A DNA stretch of 64,000 nucleotides from Oceanisphaera litoralis. GTDB taxonomy: Bacteria; Pseudomonadota; Gammaproteobacteria; Enterobacterales; Aeromonadaceae. The notes below the pieces were generated by a model. The model was not told the DNA's origin. It did no database searches and saw nothing but the letters and a program-made list of their open reading frames with translations. Both the position numbers and the translations under genes were made by a program. The stretch covers positions 1 through 64,000 of the forward strand of contig NZ_JAFBBE010000014.1 in assembly GCF_016907015.1 (NCBI RefSeq), read 5' to 3'. Positions 20,234-28,748 of the stretch are shown piece after piece (position 1 is the stretch's first letter; every line of letters begins with the position of its first letter).

Positions 20234-21447
20234 CAGAAAAACTCCCGGGCCTTGTGAATGCCGGCCAGCAGGGCCGCGATTTCCTCATGGGTATTATAAA
20301 AGGCGACCGAGGCACGAATGGTGCCCTGTTCCAGCCCCAGGGCCTGCATCAGCGGCATGGCGCAGTGGTGACCGGTGCGCAGGGCTATGCCCTGCATATC
20401 CAGCAGGGTGGCCAGATCCTGGGGGTGCACCTCGTCGATGGTGAACGACACGGACCCCACCTGTGGTCGGCCGATGATGTGTACGTCCGGCATGGCGTTC
20501 AGGCCGATCATCAGCTGCTGCAATAGGTTGTTTTCATGGTGGGCCAGGCCAGCCCGGTCGAGGCCGGACAGATAATCCACCGCCGCCCCCAGGGCGATGG
20601 CACCGGCAATATTGGGGGTGCCGGCCTCGAATTTGAACGGTAGATCGGCGAAGGTGGTGTGCTCGAAACTTACCTTCTTGATCATTTCGCCGCCGGTCTG
20701 CCAGGGCGGCATTTTCTCCAGCCACTCCCGTTTGCCGTAAAGCGCGCCGATGCCGGTGGGGGCGAACATCTTGTGGCCGGAGAACACATAAAAATCACAG
20801 TCCAGACTCTGCACATCCACCGGCAGATGGCCCACCGCCTGAGCGCCGTCGATCAGGGTGACCGCGCCCACGGACTTGGCCATGGCAATCAGCTCTCTGA
20901 CCGGATTAATCACCCCCAGTGCATTGGACACCTGGCCCACGGCCAGCAGCCGGGTACGGGGCGATATCAGCCGGGCGGCGGCGTCCAGATCCAGCTCGGC
21001 GCCGGCGGTAAGCGGTATTACTCGAATGACTGCGCCGGTGGCCGCCGCCACCTGTTGCCAGGGCACGATATTGGCGTGATGCTCCAGGGTGGAGAGCAGG
21101 ATCTCGTCACCGGCCCTGAGGTGGTGCATGCCAAAGCTGAAGGCCACTAGGTTGATGGCTTCTGTGGTGCCCCGGGTCCAGATAATCTGCTCGGGCGCCG
21201 GGGCATTGATAAAGCGGGCCACCTTGATGCGGGCCTGCTCGAAGGCGCGTGTCGCCTGGGCGCTCAGGGCATGGGAGGCCCGATGCACATTGGCATTGGT
21301 ATCCCGGTAATAGTGGTTGAGGGCATCCAGCACCGGCTGCGGCTTCTGGGTGGTGGCGGCGTTGTCCAGGTACACCAACGGATGGCCGTTGACGATTTGG
21401 GCCAGGGTAGGGAAGTCGCGTCTGAGGGTGAGAATGTCCGGTGCCAT
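20233..21447 (-). CDS. csdA: Cysteine desulfurase CsdA
   Basis: A 404-residue PLP-dependent class V aminotransferase-fold cysteine desulfurase. PLP lysine lies in VFSGHKMFAPTGIGALYG and the catalytic cysteine in ALRTGHHCAMPLM. The N terminus MAPDILTLRRDFPTLAQ is typical, so the start is ATG 21447; the open frame extends 29 codons further but without family resemblance. Group II (SufS/CsdA-like). Operon with csdE, divergent from rep. Confidence 0.93.
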   Translation of the reverse strand: MAPDILTLRRDFPTLAQIVNGHPLVYLDNAATTQKPQPVLDALNHYYRDTNANVHRASHALSAQATRAFEQARIKVARFINAPAPEQIIWTRGTTEAINLVAFSFGMHHLRAGDEILLSTLEHHANIVPWQQVAAATGAVIRVIPLTAGAELDLDAAARLISPRTRLLAVGQVSNALGVINPVRELIAMAKSVGAVTLIDGAQAVGHLPVDVQSLDCDFYVFSGHKMFAPTGIGALYGKREWLEKMPPWQTGGEMIKKVSFEHTTFADLPFKFEAGTPNIAGAIALGAAVDYLSGLDRAGLAHHENNLLQQLMIGLNAMPDVHIIGRPQVGSVSFTIDEVHPQDLATLLDMQGIALRTGHHCAMPLMQALGLEQGTIRASVAFYNTHEEIAALLAGIHKAREFF

Positions 21448-21588
21448 GTGCCTGTCTGTTGAAGGAGCGCTGACCGGGATCATGAGCCAAAGCCGGAGCG
21501 ATGACAAGATGCCTTTCGACGTTCGGCCCTTCACCCCCTGGCCTGCAGCCGGTAGAATGAGCGCCTCTGTTCAGCTGTCGGAAATGCC

Positions 21589-23601
21589 ATGAAACTCAAT
21601 CCAGCCCAAGACGATGCCGTGCGCTACATAGCCGGACCCTGCCTGGTGCTGGCCGGCGCCGGCAGCGGCAAGACCCGGGTGATCACCAATAAAATCGCCT
21701 ATCTGGTGCGCCAGTGCGACTACAAGGCTCGCCACATCGCCGCCGTCACCTTTACCAACAAGGCGGCGCGGGAGATGAAGGAACGGGTGGCGCAGACCCT
21801 GGGCAAGGGCGAGGCCCGCGGCCTGATGGTGTCCACCTTTCATACCCTGGGGCTGGATATCATCCGCCGGGAGCACAAGACCCTGGGTCTGAAGGCCGGC
21901 TTTTCCCTGTTCGACGATCAGGACCAGCTGGCGCTGATCAAGGATCTGACCGAGCAGGAACTGGAGGGCGACAAGGAAAAGATCTCGCGCCTGATCAGCA
22001 CCATTTCCAACTGGAAAAACGATCTGGTGCTGCCGGCGCGGGCGGCCCGGCTGGCCAGCGATCCGGAAACGGTGCTGTACGCCCAGTGCTACGAGCGCTA
22101 TCAGCGGCAGATGAAGGCCTACAACGCGCTGGACTTCGACGATCTGATCCTGATGCCGACCCTGCTGCTGAAAACCAACAGCGAAGTGCGCGCCTTCTGG
22201 CAGAACAAGATCCGCTACCTGCTGGTGGACGAATACCAGGACACCAACACCAGCCAGTACGAGCTGGTCAAGCTGATCGCCGGCGAGCGGGCCCGTTTTA
22301 CCGTGGTCGGCGACGACGATCAGTCCATCTATTCCTGGCGCGGCGCCCGGCCGCAGAACCTGGTGCTGCTGCAGGAAGACTACCCCGGCCTCAAGGTGAT
22401 CAAGCTGGAGCAGAACTATCGCTCCCGGGGGCAGATATTGCAGTGCGCCAATATCCTGATCGCCAACAACCCTCACGTGTTCGAGAAGCAGCTGTTCTCG
22501 GAGATGGAATATGCGGCACCGGTACGGGTCTTGTTCGCCAAGAACGAAGAGCACGAGGCCGAGCGGGTGGTGGCCGAGATCATGGGCCACAAATTCATGA
22601 ACGGCAGCAAATTCGGCGACTACGCCATCCTCTATCGGGGCAATCATCAGTCGCGCATGCTGGAAAAACAGCTGATGACCAACCGCATCCCCTACAAGAT
22701 CAGCGGCGGCACCTCGTTTTTCTCCCGCGCCGAGATCAAGGACATCATGGCCTACCTGCGGCTGCTGGTGAATCCGGACGACGACAATGCCTTCCTGCGG
22801 GTGGTGAATACCCCACGGCGGGAAATCGGCCCCACCACGCTGGAAAAGCTGGGCACCTACGCCAACAACAGAGGCAAGAGCCTGTTTGCCGCCAGTTTCG
22901 AACTGGGGCTGGAGCAAAGCTTAAGCGGGCGCGGCCTGGTGTCGGTACGTGCTTTCGGCGACTGGCTGGTGCGCCGGGGAGACGAGGCGGCGCGCGGCAA
23001 CGCTGTCGAGGCGGTGCGCGACATGATCAAGGACATCAATTACGAAGAATGGCTCTACGAGAGCTCACCCAGTCCCCGCGCCGCCGAGATGCGCATGCAG
23101 AACGTGTCCACCCTGTTCAAGTGGGTGAGTCAGATGCTGGAAGGCTCGGAGCTGGACGACGCCATGACGTTACCGCAGGTAGTGACCCGGCTGACCCTGC
23201 GCGACATGATGGAACGCGGCGAAGACGAGGACGACGGCGAGCAGGTACAGCTGATGACGCTGCATTCCTCCAAGGGACTGGAGTATCCCTATGTCTTCAT
23301 GGTGGGCATGGAGGAGGGGCTCTTGCCGCACCAGAGCAGCATAGATGAAGACAACATAGAGGAAGAGCGCCGGCTGGCCTATGTGGGGATTACCCGGGCC
23401 CAGCAGGCGCTGACCTTTACCCTGTGTCGGGAGCGCCGCCAGTTTGGCGAGCAGATCCGGCCCGAGCCCAGCCGCTTCCTGCTGGAGCTGCCCCAGCAGG
23501 ATCTGGACTGGGAGCACAACCGCAAGCCACCCAGCGAGGGCGAACGAATGGAAAAAGGCCAGGCCAGCATCGCCAACCTGAGGGCCATGTTCAGGAAATA
23601 A
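21589..23601 (+). CDS. rep: ATP-dependent DNA helicase Rep
   Basis: A 670-residue UvrD/Rep superfamily 1A 3'-5' helicase (673 in E. coli) that helps the replisome past protein roadblocks. Motif [13 protein letters not shown], Ia [81 protein letters not shown] and [16 protein letters not shown] are all present. The N terminus [20 protein letters not shown] favours Rep over UvrD. Confidence 0.96.
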   Translation: MKLNPAQDDAVRYIAGPCLVLAGAGSGKTRVITNKIAYLVRQCDYKARHIAAVTFTNKAAREMKERVAQTLGKGEARGLMVSTFHTLGLDIIRREHKTLGLKAGFSLFDDQDQLALIKDLTEQELEGDKEKISRLISTISNWKNDLVLPARAARLASDPETVLYAQCYERYQRQMKAYNALDFDDLILMPTLLLKTNSEVRAFWQNKIRYLLVDEYQDTNTSQYELVKLIAGERARFTVVGDDDQSIYSWRGARPQNLVLLQEDYPGLKVIKLEQNYRSRGQILQCANILIANNPHVFEKQLFSEMEYAAPVRVLFAKNEEHEAERVVAEIMGHKFMNGSKFGDYAILYRGNHQSRMLEKQLMTNRIPYKISGGTSFFSRAEIKDIMAYLRLLVNPDDDNAFLRVVNTPRREIGPTTLEKLGTYANNRGKSLFAASFELGLEQSLSGRGLVSVRAFGDWLVRRGDEAARGNAVEAVRDMIKDINYEEWLYESSPSPRAAEMRMQNVSTLFKWVSQMLEGSELDDAMTLPQVVTRLTLRDMMERGEDEDDGEQVQLMTLHSSKGLEYPYVFMVGMEEGLLPHQSSIDEDNIEEERRLAYVGITRAQQALTFTLCRERRQFGEQIRPEPSRFLLELPQQDLDWEHNRKPPSEGERMEKGQASIANLRAMFRK

Positions 23602-23616
23602 CGTCAGAAGCAGGGG

Positions 23617-24252
23617 TTAGCTTGCTTGAGCCTTGCTGGGGCGCACCTGCAGCAGCCAGAATAGCGCTGTGCTGTGAAAGATAATGCCGTAGGCAAACAA
23701 CTCCAGTCCTTCCTGCACCACACTCTTGACGAGGAAGACATCGGCGCCATCCTGCCCGTCGAGCACCGCTTCCCATATGGCGCCGGTGCCAAATACCCGG
23801 CTGAAGCACAGCAGGGTGGCGATGCCCATCAGTACATAGTTAAAAGGCACCGAGTGAATGGCGTTCGTCATGCCATGCAGCGTGCTCTGGCGATAGCGGG
23901 CGGCCAGAGCCACCGAGACCAGAAAGACGGCCAGCACACAGTATTGCCAGAGGTTGTCTTGCACATCATCCAGCAGAAAATCAAACTCCCGAATAAACAT
24001 GGAGAAGAAGAAGCCGCTGATCAGGATAAGAAAACCACGCTGTTCCCTGACCCGGACCGCTCCCGCTGCACACAGCAGGGCCGACAGCAGTATGAGCAGG
24101 GCCTGCAGCAGTTCGGTGAAGCCCCACTCCGGCATCCCGTGGCGCAAGACCACAACGTCAACCGTGACGGCCAGAGGGGCAAAGAGCGTACATATAACAA
24201 GCAGCAGAAACTGCAGGGCGGCTTTGGAGATCTGGGTAATGTGTGCGGACAT
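23617..24252 (-). CDS. Uncharacterised multi-pass membrane protein
   Basis: A 211-residue protein of five or six hydrophobic helices, at about residues 12-30, 45-66, 73-90, 102-120, 135-152 and 185-205, with short loops such as GMPEWGFTELLQ and REFDFLLDDVQDNLW. I do not recognise a family. The Arg/Glu/Asp cluster IREFDFLLDD near the third helix may matter for function. It is convergent with rep and about 160 bp from the cytochrome terminator. Probably an inner-membrane protein. Confidence 0.7.
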   Translation of the reverse strand: MSAHITQISKAALQFLLLVICTLFAPLAVTVDVVVLRHGMPEWGFTELLQALLILLSALLCAAGAVRVREQRGFLILISGFFFSMFIREFDFLLDDVQDNLWQYCVLAVFLVSVALAARYRQSTLHGMTNAIHSVPFNYVLMGIATLLCFSRVFGTGAIWEAVLDGQDGADVFLVKSVVQEGLELFAYGIIFHSTALFWLLQVRPSKAQAS

Positions 24253-24344
24253 GGATATACAAGTTCCAGGGTAAATGGGCCGGCTATTCTCGGAGTTTTA
24301 CTGCCCGTTGTCCAGAATGGGGGGACGTCGGGTGACCTTAACGC

Positions 24345-24368
24345 AAAAAGCCCCCGGGCGGGGGCTTT
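24345..24368 (-). terminator. Terminator of the cytochrome c gene
   Basis: AAAGCCCCC-GGGC-GGGGGCTTT is a perfect 9-bp stem with a T-run on the minus strand, about 45 bp after the cytochrome stop. Confidence 0.9.
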
Positions 24369-24411
24369 GATCAGGATTGCCGAACCGGTGCCGGCAAGGC
24401 GGGGTTATCGC

Positions 24412-24846
24412 TCAGATGGCGTCGATCATGTAATCAACGGCGCTGGCAATCTCTTCATCCGAGCAGTTGCCGCAGGCACCACGAGGCGGCATGGCGTTGA
24501 AGCCATTCAGCGCGTGATCCAGCAGGGTATCGCGACCCTTGGCGATACGGGCTTCCCAGGCGGCGGCATCACCCTTGATGGGCGCGCCGGCAGCGCCGGT
24601 GGTGTGGCAGGCGGCACAGGCGGCGGTGAACACCGCATCACCGCTGCGCGGTGCGGCGGGTTCGCTGCTGCTTCCGACGGTGGCGGTATCGACAATGCCT
24701 TCCAGATCGGCGGCGGTGTAGACACTGCCTACCGGCTTGGTGCGCTCGGCAACGGCTTCTGGCGACATATCATTGGCGGCGTAGGCCATACCACTCAAAG
24801 AGGCAGCGGCAACGCCGGCAAGCAACAGGTTTCTTAACAGGCTCAC
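24412..24846 (-). CDS. Cytochrome c5-type periplasmic cytochrome
   Basis: A 144-residue secreted monohaem cytochrome. The signal peptide ends ...SGMAYA|AND. The haem-binding CAACH is near residues 76-80 and the axial Met lies in NAMPPRGACGNCSDEE, which carries the cytochrome c5 Cys pair. A spacer of Ala/Glu/Pro residues separates signal peptide and haem domain. It is probably a soluble or peripheral electron carrier. Single-gene unit with its own terminator. Confidence 0.9.
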   Translation of the reverse strand: MSLLRNLLLAGVAAASLSGMAYAANDMSPEAVAERTKPVGSVYTAADLEGIVDTATVGSSSEPAAPRSGDAVFTAACAACHTTGAAGAPIKGDAAAWEARIAKGRDTLLDHALNGFNAMPPRGACGNCSDEEIASAVDYMIDAI

Positions 24847-25028
24847 CTTTTTATTCTCCCAGTTGGCTTATTTATTTCCATTGAATTTCGTTAAACCCGC
24901 GGAGTATACCCCAAGTGCGGCGGTCATTAAACGGTCCGGTTAAAACCGGGGAGGCCTGAAAAAAAAACCGTATTGGCGGCGGTTCGGGAGGCATGACAGC
25001 CGCGCGGCGACGGAATTCTTTATGTTAT

Positions 25029-25046
25029 TATCAATATCTCTTGATA
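25029..25046. promoter_or_regulatory. Probable MarR operator
   Basis: TATCAA-N6-TTGATA, a perfect 6-bp inverted repeat, lies 39 bp before the MarR-family start codon, where autoregulatory operators of this family sit. Its position supports the downstream ATG (25085) as the true start. Confidence 0.65.
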
Positions 25047-25084
25047 TGAAAATGGCTGCCAGCATAACGGAGCGCCCGATAACA

Positions 25085-25627
25085 ATGAATGATAACCACA
25101 TGCAGACTACCTCTTCTTCTTCCGGCACCGGCGATCAGGTGATGGATCAAATCGACCGCATCGTTACCCTGTGGCACCGTGCTCGGCCCGACCTGGATTT
25201 TGACAGTACCGAGGTGATCGGCCGTATCGTGCGGCTCGAATATTTCATTACCCGCCGGGTGCTGCAGGATTTGGCGCATTACGAGTTGAATGTAGGCGAA
25301 TTCGATGTGCTGGCGGCATTGCGTCGGCATCCGCCTTCTTTCCAGCTGTCACCCAACCAGTTGCAGTCCATGGTGCTGATTTCTTCCGGCGCCCTGACCA
25401 ATCGTATCAATCGACTGGAAAGCCGTGGCCTGGTCAGCCGGGCTCAGGCGGATCACGACCGGAGAGGCGTGATAGTGACGCTCACCGAACAGGGCTTCAG
25501 GATAGTGGAAGAGGCGGTCAGGCATCACCTTGCCGCCGAGGCCGAGCTGGCCGGCGCCCTGTCGGATGATGAGCAGCAACAGTTTGCCGTTTTGTTGAAA
25601 AAAATGCTGCTGGCGGTGGAAGACTGA
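25085..25627 (+). CDS. MarR-family transcriptional regulator
   Basis: A 180-residue winged-helix regulator. The central domain contains ELNVGEFDVLAALRRHPP, the recognition helix region LSPNQLQSMVLISSGALTNRINRLESRGLV and the wing RAQADHDRRGVIVTLTEQG. The N-terminal 30 residues are Ser/Thr-rich. It is likely autoregulated through the upstream palindrome and likely controls the beta-class GST 160 bp downstream. The ligand is unknown; such pairs often respond to electrophiles or oxidants (inference). Confidence 0.88.
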   Translation: MNDNHMQTTSSSSGTGDQVMDQIDRIVTLWHRARPDLDFDSTEVIGRIVRLEYFITRRVLQDLAHYELNVGEFDVLAALRRHPPSFQLSPNQLQSMVLISSGALTNRINRLESRGLVSRAQADHDRRGVIVTLTEQGFRIVEEAVRHHLAAEAELAGALSDDEQQQFAVLLKKMLLAVED

Positions 25628-25790
25628 GGCCTGCTTCAATTTCCTGACTATCCGAATGGCCAGGTTCGGGCGGGAAGATCGCGAATGTCCGGTTTTTTGC
25701 CGATAATTGAGCAAGGTGAAGGTCGGATGCTCGGGCCGGCGTCATATCACGAATGCAGACAGGCCGAGTGGCCACCAAGGAGGTAATGGA

Positions 25791-26411
25791 ATGAAGTTAT
25801 ATTACAGGCCGGGCGCTTGCTCACTCGCTCCTCATATCGTGTTGTCCTGGTTGGACCTTCCCTATGAGCTGGAGCGAGTGGATACCCGGGATCCCGAGTT
25901 CCTCGATATCAACTATATGGCCGCGGTGCCGGTACTGTTTACCGAAGAAATGGGGAACCTGTACCAGAATAGCGCCATCTTGCGTTATTTGTCGCGGCTG
26001 CCCGAAGGCGAGCATCTGGGGCCGGGTACCGACCCTGTACTGCTATATCAGTGCGATTACTGGCTGAGCTTCTTCAATACCGACGTATTTCGGGCCCTGG
26101 CGCCACACTTTACTGCCCGGAAATACACCACGGATACCCGTGTCGCCGCGCTGGATGCCATCAAGGCGGCGGTGCCGGCCCAGGCGGCGCCCTTGTTGCA
26201 GCGGATGGACCACCATCTGTCCAGCCGCAGCTGGTATATGGATGAGCACTGCAGCATAGTTGATGCCTGCGCCTTCGTGTTTACCTTCTGGGCCTCGCGC
26301 GTGTTGCCCGACGGGCTCAGTGCCTATCCTCATGTGGCCCGCCACTTTCAGGACATGAAAGCCGATCCCGGGGTGCGTCGTGCGCTCGATGAAGAAGGGT
26401 TATCACTCTAA
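25791..26411 (+). CDS. Glutathione S-transferase, beta class
   Basis: A 206-residue GST. The N terminus MKLYYRPGACSLAPHIVL matches the beta-class GST pattern, with active-site Cys10 as in E. coli GstA (MKLFYKPGACSLASHI). The thioredoxin fold continues through AAVPVLF and LYQNSAILRYL, and the C-terminal helical domain includes SIVDACAFVFTFW. A strong AAGGAGG lies 7 bases before the ATG at 25791. Downstream of the MarR gene; the coding end overlaps a 15-bp tandem repeat. Confidence 0.92.
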   Translation: MKLYYRPGACSLAPHIVLSWLDLPYELERVDTRDPEFLDINYMAAVPVLFTEEMGNLYQNSAILRYLSRLPEGEHLGPGTDPVLLYQCDYWLSFFNTDVFRALAPHFTARKYTTDTRVAALDAIKAAVPAQAAPLLQRMDHHLSSRSWYMDEHCSIVDACAFVFTFWASRVLPDGLSAYPHVARHFQDMKADPGVRRALDEEGLSL

Positions 26412-26476
26412 AGCATGACGCCCTAAAGCCTGATGTTCTAAAACATGATGTCCTAAACATGACGCCCTGAAACATG
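26408..26476. repeat. Degenerate 15-bp tandem repeat at the GST 3' end
   Basis: Units close to CTAAAACATGACGCC start at 26408, 26423, 26438 and 26453 (14 bp) and a diverged copy at 26467. The first unit includes the GST stop codon. Function unknown; no terminator hairpin is obvious in it. Confidence 0.8.
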
Positions 26477-26487
26477 GCGGTTTCATG

Positions 26488-27396
26488 CTAATGACGACCC
26501 ACTATCAGTAGGGCGCCAATCACGGTTGCCAGCGCCCCCAGCCAGGCCCCATTGGCCGGGCGGCGCTTCATGAACAGCCACAATAACGGCAGTACCAGCA
26601 CCGGGCTCACCGAACTCAGCATGGCCACCATGCCCACCTCGCCATGGCGCAGGGCCAGCAGAATCAGCGTCATGCCGACGCCCATCGCCAGAAAGGCATT
26701 CAGCGCCACCATGGCGAAGATTGACCAGTTGATGCGGCGCAAGGGTTTGGCAACCGAAAGCCCGCACCACAGCAGCACCAGGTGGGCCAGAAAAGCGGCA
26801 CTCATACGCACCGCCGAGGCCGATACCGGATCTATCGGGTCAGTGTCGCTCGTCATCACCGGTTTCACCATCAGGGTCGCCACCGACTGACACAAGGCCG
26901 ACACCAGCCCCAGGGCGATACCCGGCCCGGGGCTGCCGTTATCCTGCTCCCAGGCGTGGGTTTCATTGCTGCGTTTGCCCATGAAAATGGCGGTCATCAC
27001 GGCCCCTACCAGCAGGAAGCAACCGACCAGGGTCAGGCCTGCGATCACCTCACCGAACACCAGGTAGGCCAGCAGAACGGAAAACAGCGCATGGGTGGCA
27101 AACAGCACCCCGGCCCGGCGGGGACCGAGCCGGTTCATGGCGGCAAACAGCGCCGTGTCTCCGATAAAAATCCCGATAAGGCCGGATATCGCCATGATGC
27201 TCAGGCCGTGGCTGCTAAGGCTGCTCCAGCCGCCGGTCAGCAGTGCGACCGACCACAGCATCAGGCTGACACAGAACATGCGCCAGCGGGAAAAGGCGAA
27301 GGCGCCCAGGTGGCGGGCGGCGTTGGCCGACAGCAGGCTGGCCAGGGCCCAGCAGGTGGCCGCCGCCAGGGCGAGATAATCGTAGGAAAAGGACAT
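26488..27396 (-). CDS. EamA/DMT-family transporter
   Basis: A 302-residue drug/metabolite-transporter family protein with ten predicted helices in two EamA halves. The first half ends near VLFGEVIAGLTLVGCFLLVGAV and the second near SSVSPVLVLPLLWLFMKRRP. A hydrophilic linker (MGKRSNETHAWEQDNGS) joins them. Exporters of this family move amino acids or other metabolites; the substrate cannot be told. Monocistronic, convergent with the GST gene and divergent from sbcD. Confidence 0.85.
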   Translation of the reverse strand: MSFSYDYLALAAATCWALASLLSANAARHLGAFAFSRWRMFCVSLMLWSVALLTGGWSSLSSHGLSIMAISGLIGIFIGDTALFAAMNRLGPRRAGVLFATHALFSVLLAYLVFGEVIAGLTLVGCFLLVGAVMTAIFMGKRSNETHAWEQDNGSPGPGIALGLVSALCQSVATLMVKPVMTSDTDPIDPVSASAVRMSAAFLAHLVLLWCGLSVAKPLRRINWSIFAMVALNAFLAMGVGMTLILLALRHGEVGMVAMLSSVSPVLVLPLLWLFMKRRPANGAWLGALATVIGALLIVGRH

Positions 27397-27521
27397 GTAT
27401 CAGTACAAATCAGCGGTAAAGGTCCAGTCTAGCAAGTCTTCCTCCGCCGCCAAGGGAGATTTGCCAGCCATCGGCTTAGCGGGTTTAATAGCGGTCACCG
27501 CCGTCAACAACAAGAGTCACC

Positions 27522-28748
27522 ATGCGCATACTGCACACCTCCGACTGGCATCTGGGCCAGCATTTCATGGGTAAAACCCGCCACGATGAACACAAGGCCT
27601 TTCTGAGCTGGCTGGTCGAGCAGGTAAAGGAGCAGGAGGTGGCGGCGGTGCTGGTGGCGGGAGACATATTCGATACCGGGACCCCGCCCAGCTATGCCCG
27701 CGAGCTGTATAACGGCTTTATCGTCGAGCTGCAGCACACCGGCGCCCAACTGGTGGTTCTGGGCGGCAATCACGACTCGGTCGCCATGCTGAACGAGTCG
27801 CGGAGCCTGCTGGGGTACCTGAATGTACAGGTCATACCGGGCATGTTGGACGATGCCGATCATCAGGTGCTGGTGCTGCCGGACAGTGACGGTCAGCCGG
27901 GTGCGATATTGTGTGCCGTGCCCTTCATGCGGGCACGCGAGGTGATGGCCAGCGAAGCCGGGCAGAGTGCCGCCGACAAGCAGCAGGCGCTGCAACAGGC
28001 CATCGCCGATCATTACCAACAGTTGTTCGAGCGGGCCGAACAGCTGCGGGACCAGCTGGCCCCCACGGTGGGAAGGCGGTCGCTGCCCATCGTCGCCACC
28101 GGCCACCTGACCACAGTCGGGGCCAGCAGCAGCGACTCGGTGCGGGAGATCTACATCGGCACCCTGGATGCCTTTCCCGCCGGCGCCTTTCCCCCGGTCG
28201 ACTACCTCGCCCTGGGGCATATTCACCGGCCGCAGAAGGTGGGTGGCCACGAGCACATTCGCTATTGCGGCTCGCCCATCGCGCTGAGCTTCGATGAAGT
28301 GGGGCAGCAGAAGGAAGTCTTGCTGGTCGAGGTGAATGGCGAGGGCCTGCAGGCGGTGACCCCGCTGCCGGTGCCGGTGTTTCAGCCTTTGGCCAGGGTC
28401 GGAGGCAATCTGGAGCAACTGGCGGAGGCGATGCAGCAGGTCGCCGTCGCCCACGAGGTACCGGTCTGGCTGGAAGTGACGGTCAGTGAAGATGATTACC
28501 TGAGTGACTTGCAACCCCGGGTGGAGCAGCTGGCCGAAGGCTTGCCGCTGGAAATATTAGTGGTGCGTCGGCAACGAACCCGGGGCGGTGACGGCCTGAC
28601 CGCCGAGCAGGGCGTGACCCTGAGCGAGCTGACGCCGGTGGAGGTGTTCGAGCGCAGGCTGGAACCGGAGCCGCTGGAGGCCGAACGGCAACAGGCGCTG
28701 AGCGAGCTGTATCGCCAGCTATTGGTGCAGATGGAGGAAGAAGCATGA
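27522..28748 (+). CDS. sbcD: Nuclease SbcCD subunit D
   Basis: A 408-residue Mre11-type nuclease (E. coli 400). The five phosphoesterase motifs are visible: SDWHLGQ, AGDIFDTG, GGNHDS, ATGHLTTVG and LGHIHRPQ. With SbcC it cleaves hairpins, palindromes and protein-blocked DNA ends. The stop overlaps the sbcC start (ATGA). Confidence 0.95.
   Translation: MRILHTSDWHLGQHFMGKTRHDEHKAFLSWLVEQVKEQEVAAVLVAGDIFDTGTPPSYARELYNGFIVELQHTGAQLVVLGGNHDSVAMLNESRSLLGYLNVQVIPGMLDDADHQVLVLPDSDGQPGAILCAVPFMRAREVMASEAGQSAADKQQALQQAIADHYQQLFERAEQLRDQLAPTVGRRSLPIVATGHLTTVGASSSDSVREIYIGTLDAFPAGAFPPVDYLALGHIHRPQKVGGHEHIRYCGSPIALSFDEVGQQKEVLLVEVNGEGLQAVTPLPVPVFQPLARVGGNLEQLAEAMQQVAVAHEVPVWLEVTVSEDDYLSDLQPRVEQLAEGLPLEILVVRRQRTRGGDGLTAEQGVTLSELTPVEVFERRLEPEPLEAERQQALSELYRQLLVQMEEEA

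Noticed and set aside
23674-24837. 387-codon frame antisense to the membrane protein and cytochrome genes
   Set aside because: It runs through a terminator and two supported genes; composition is that of a shadow frame.
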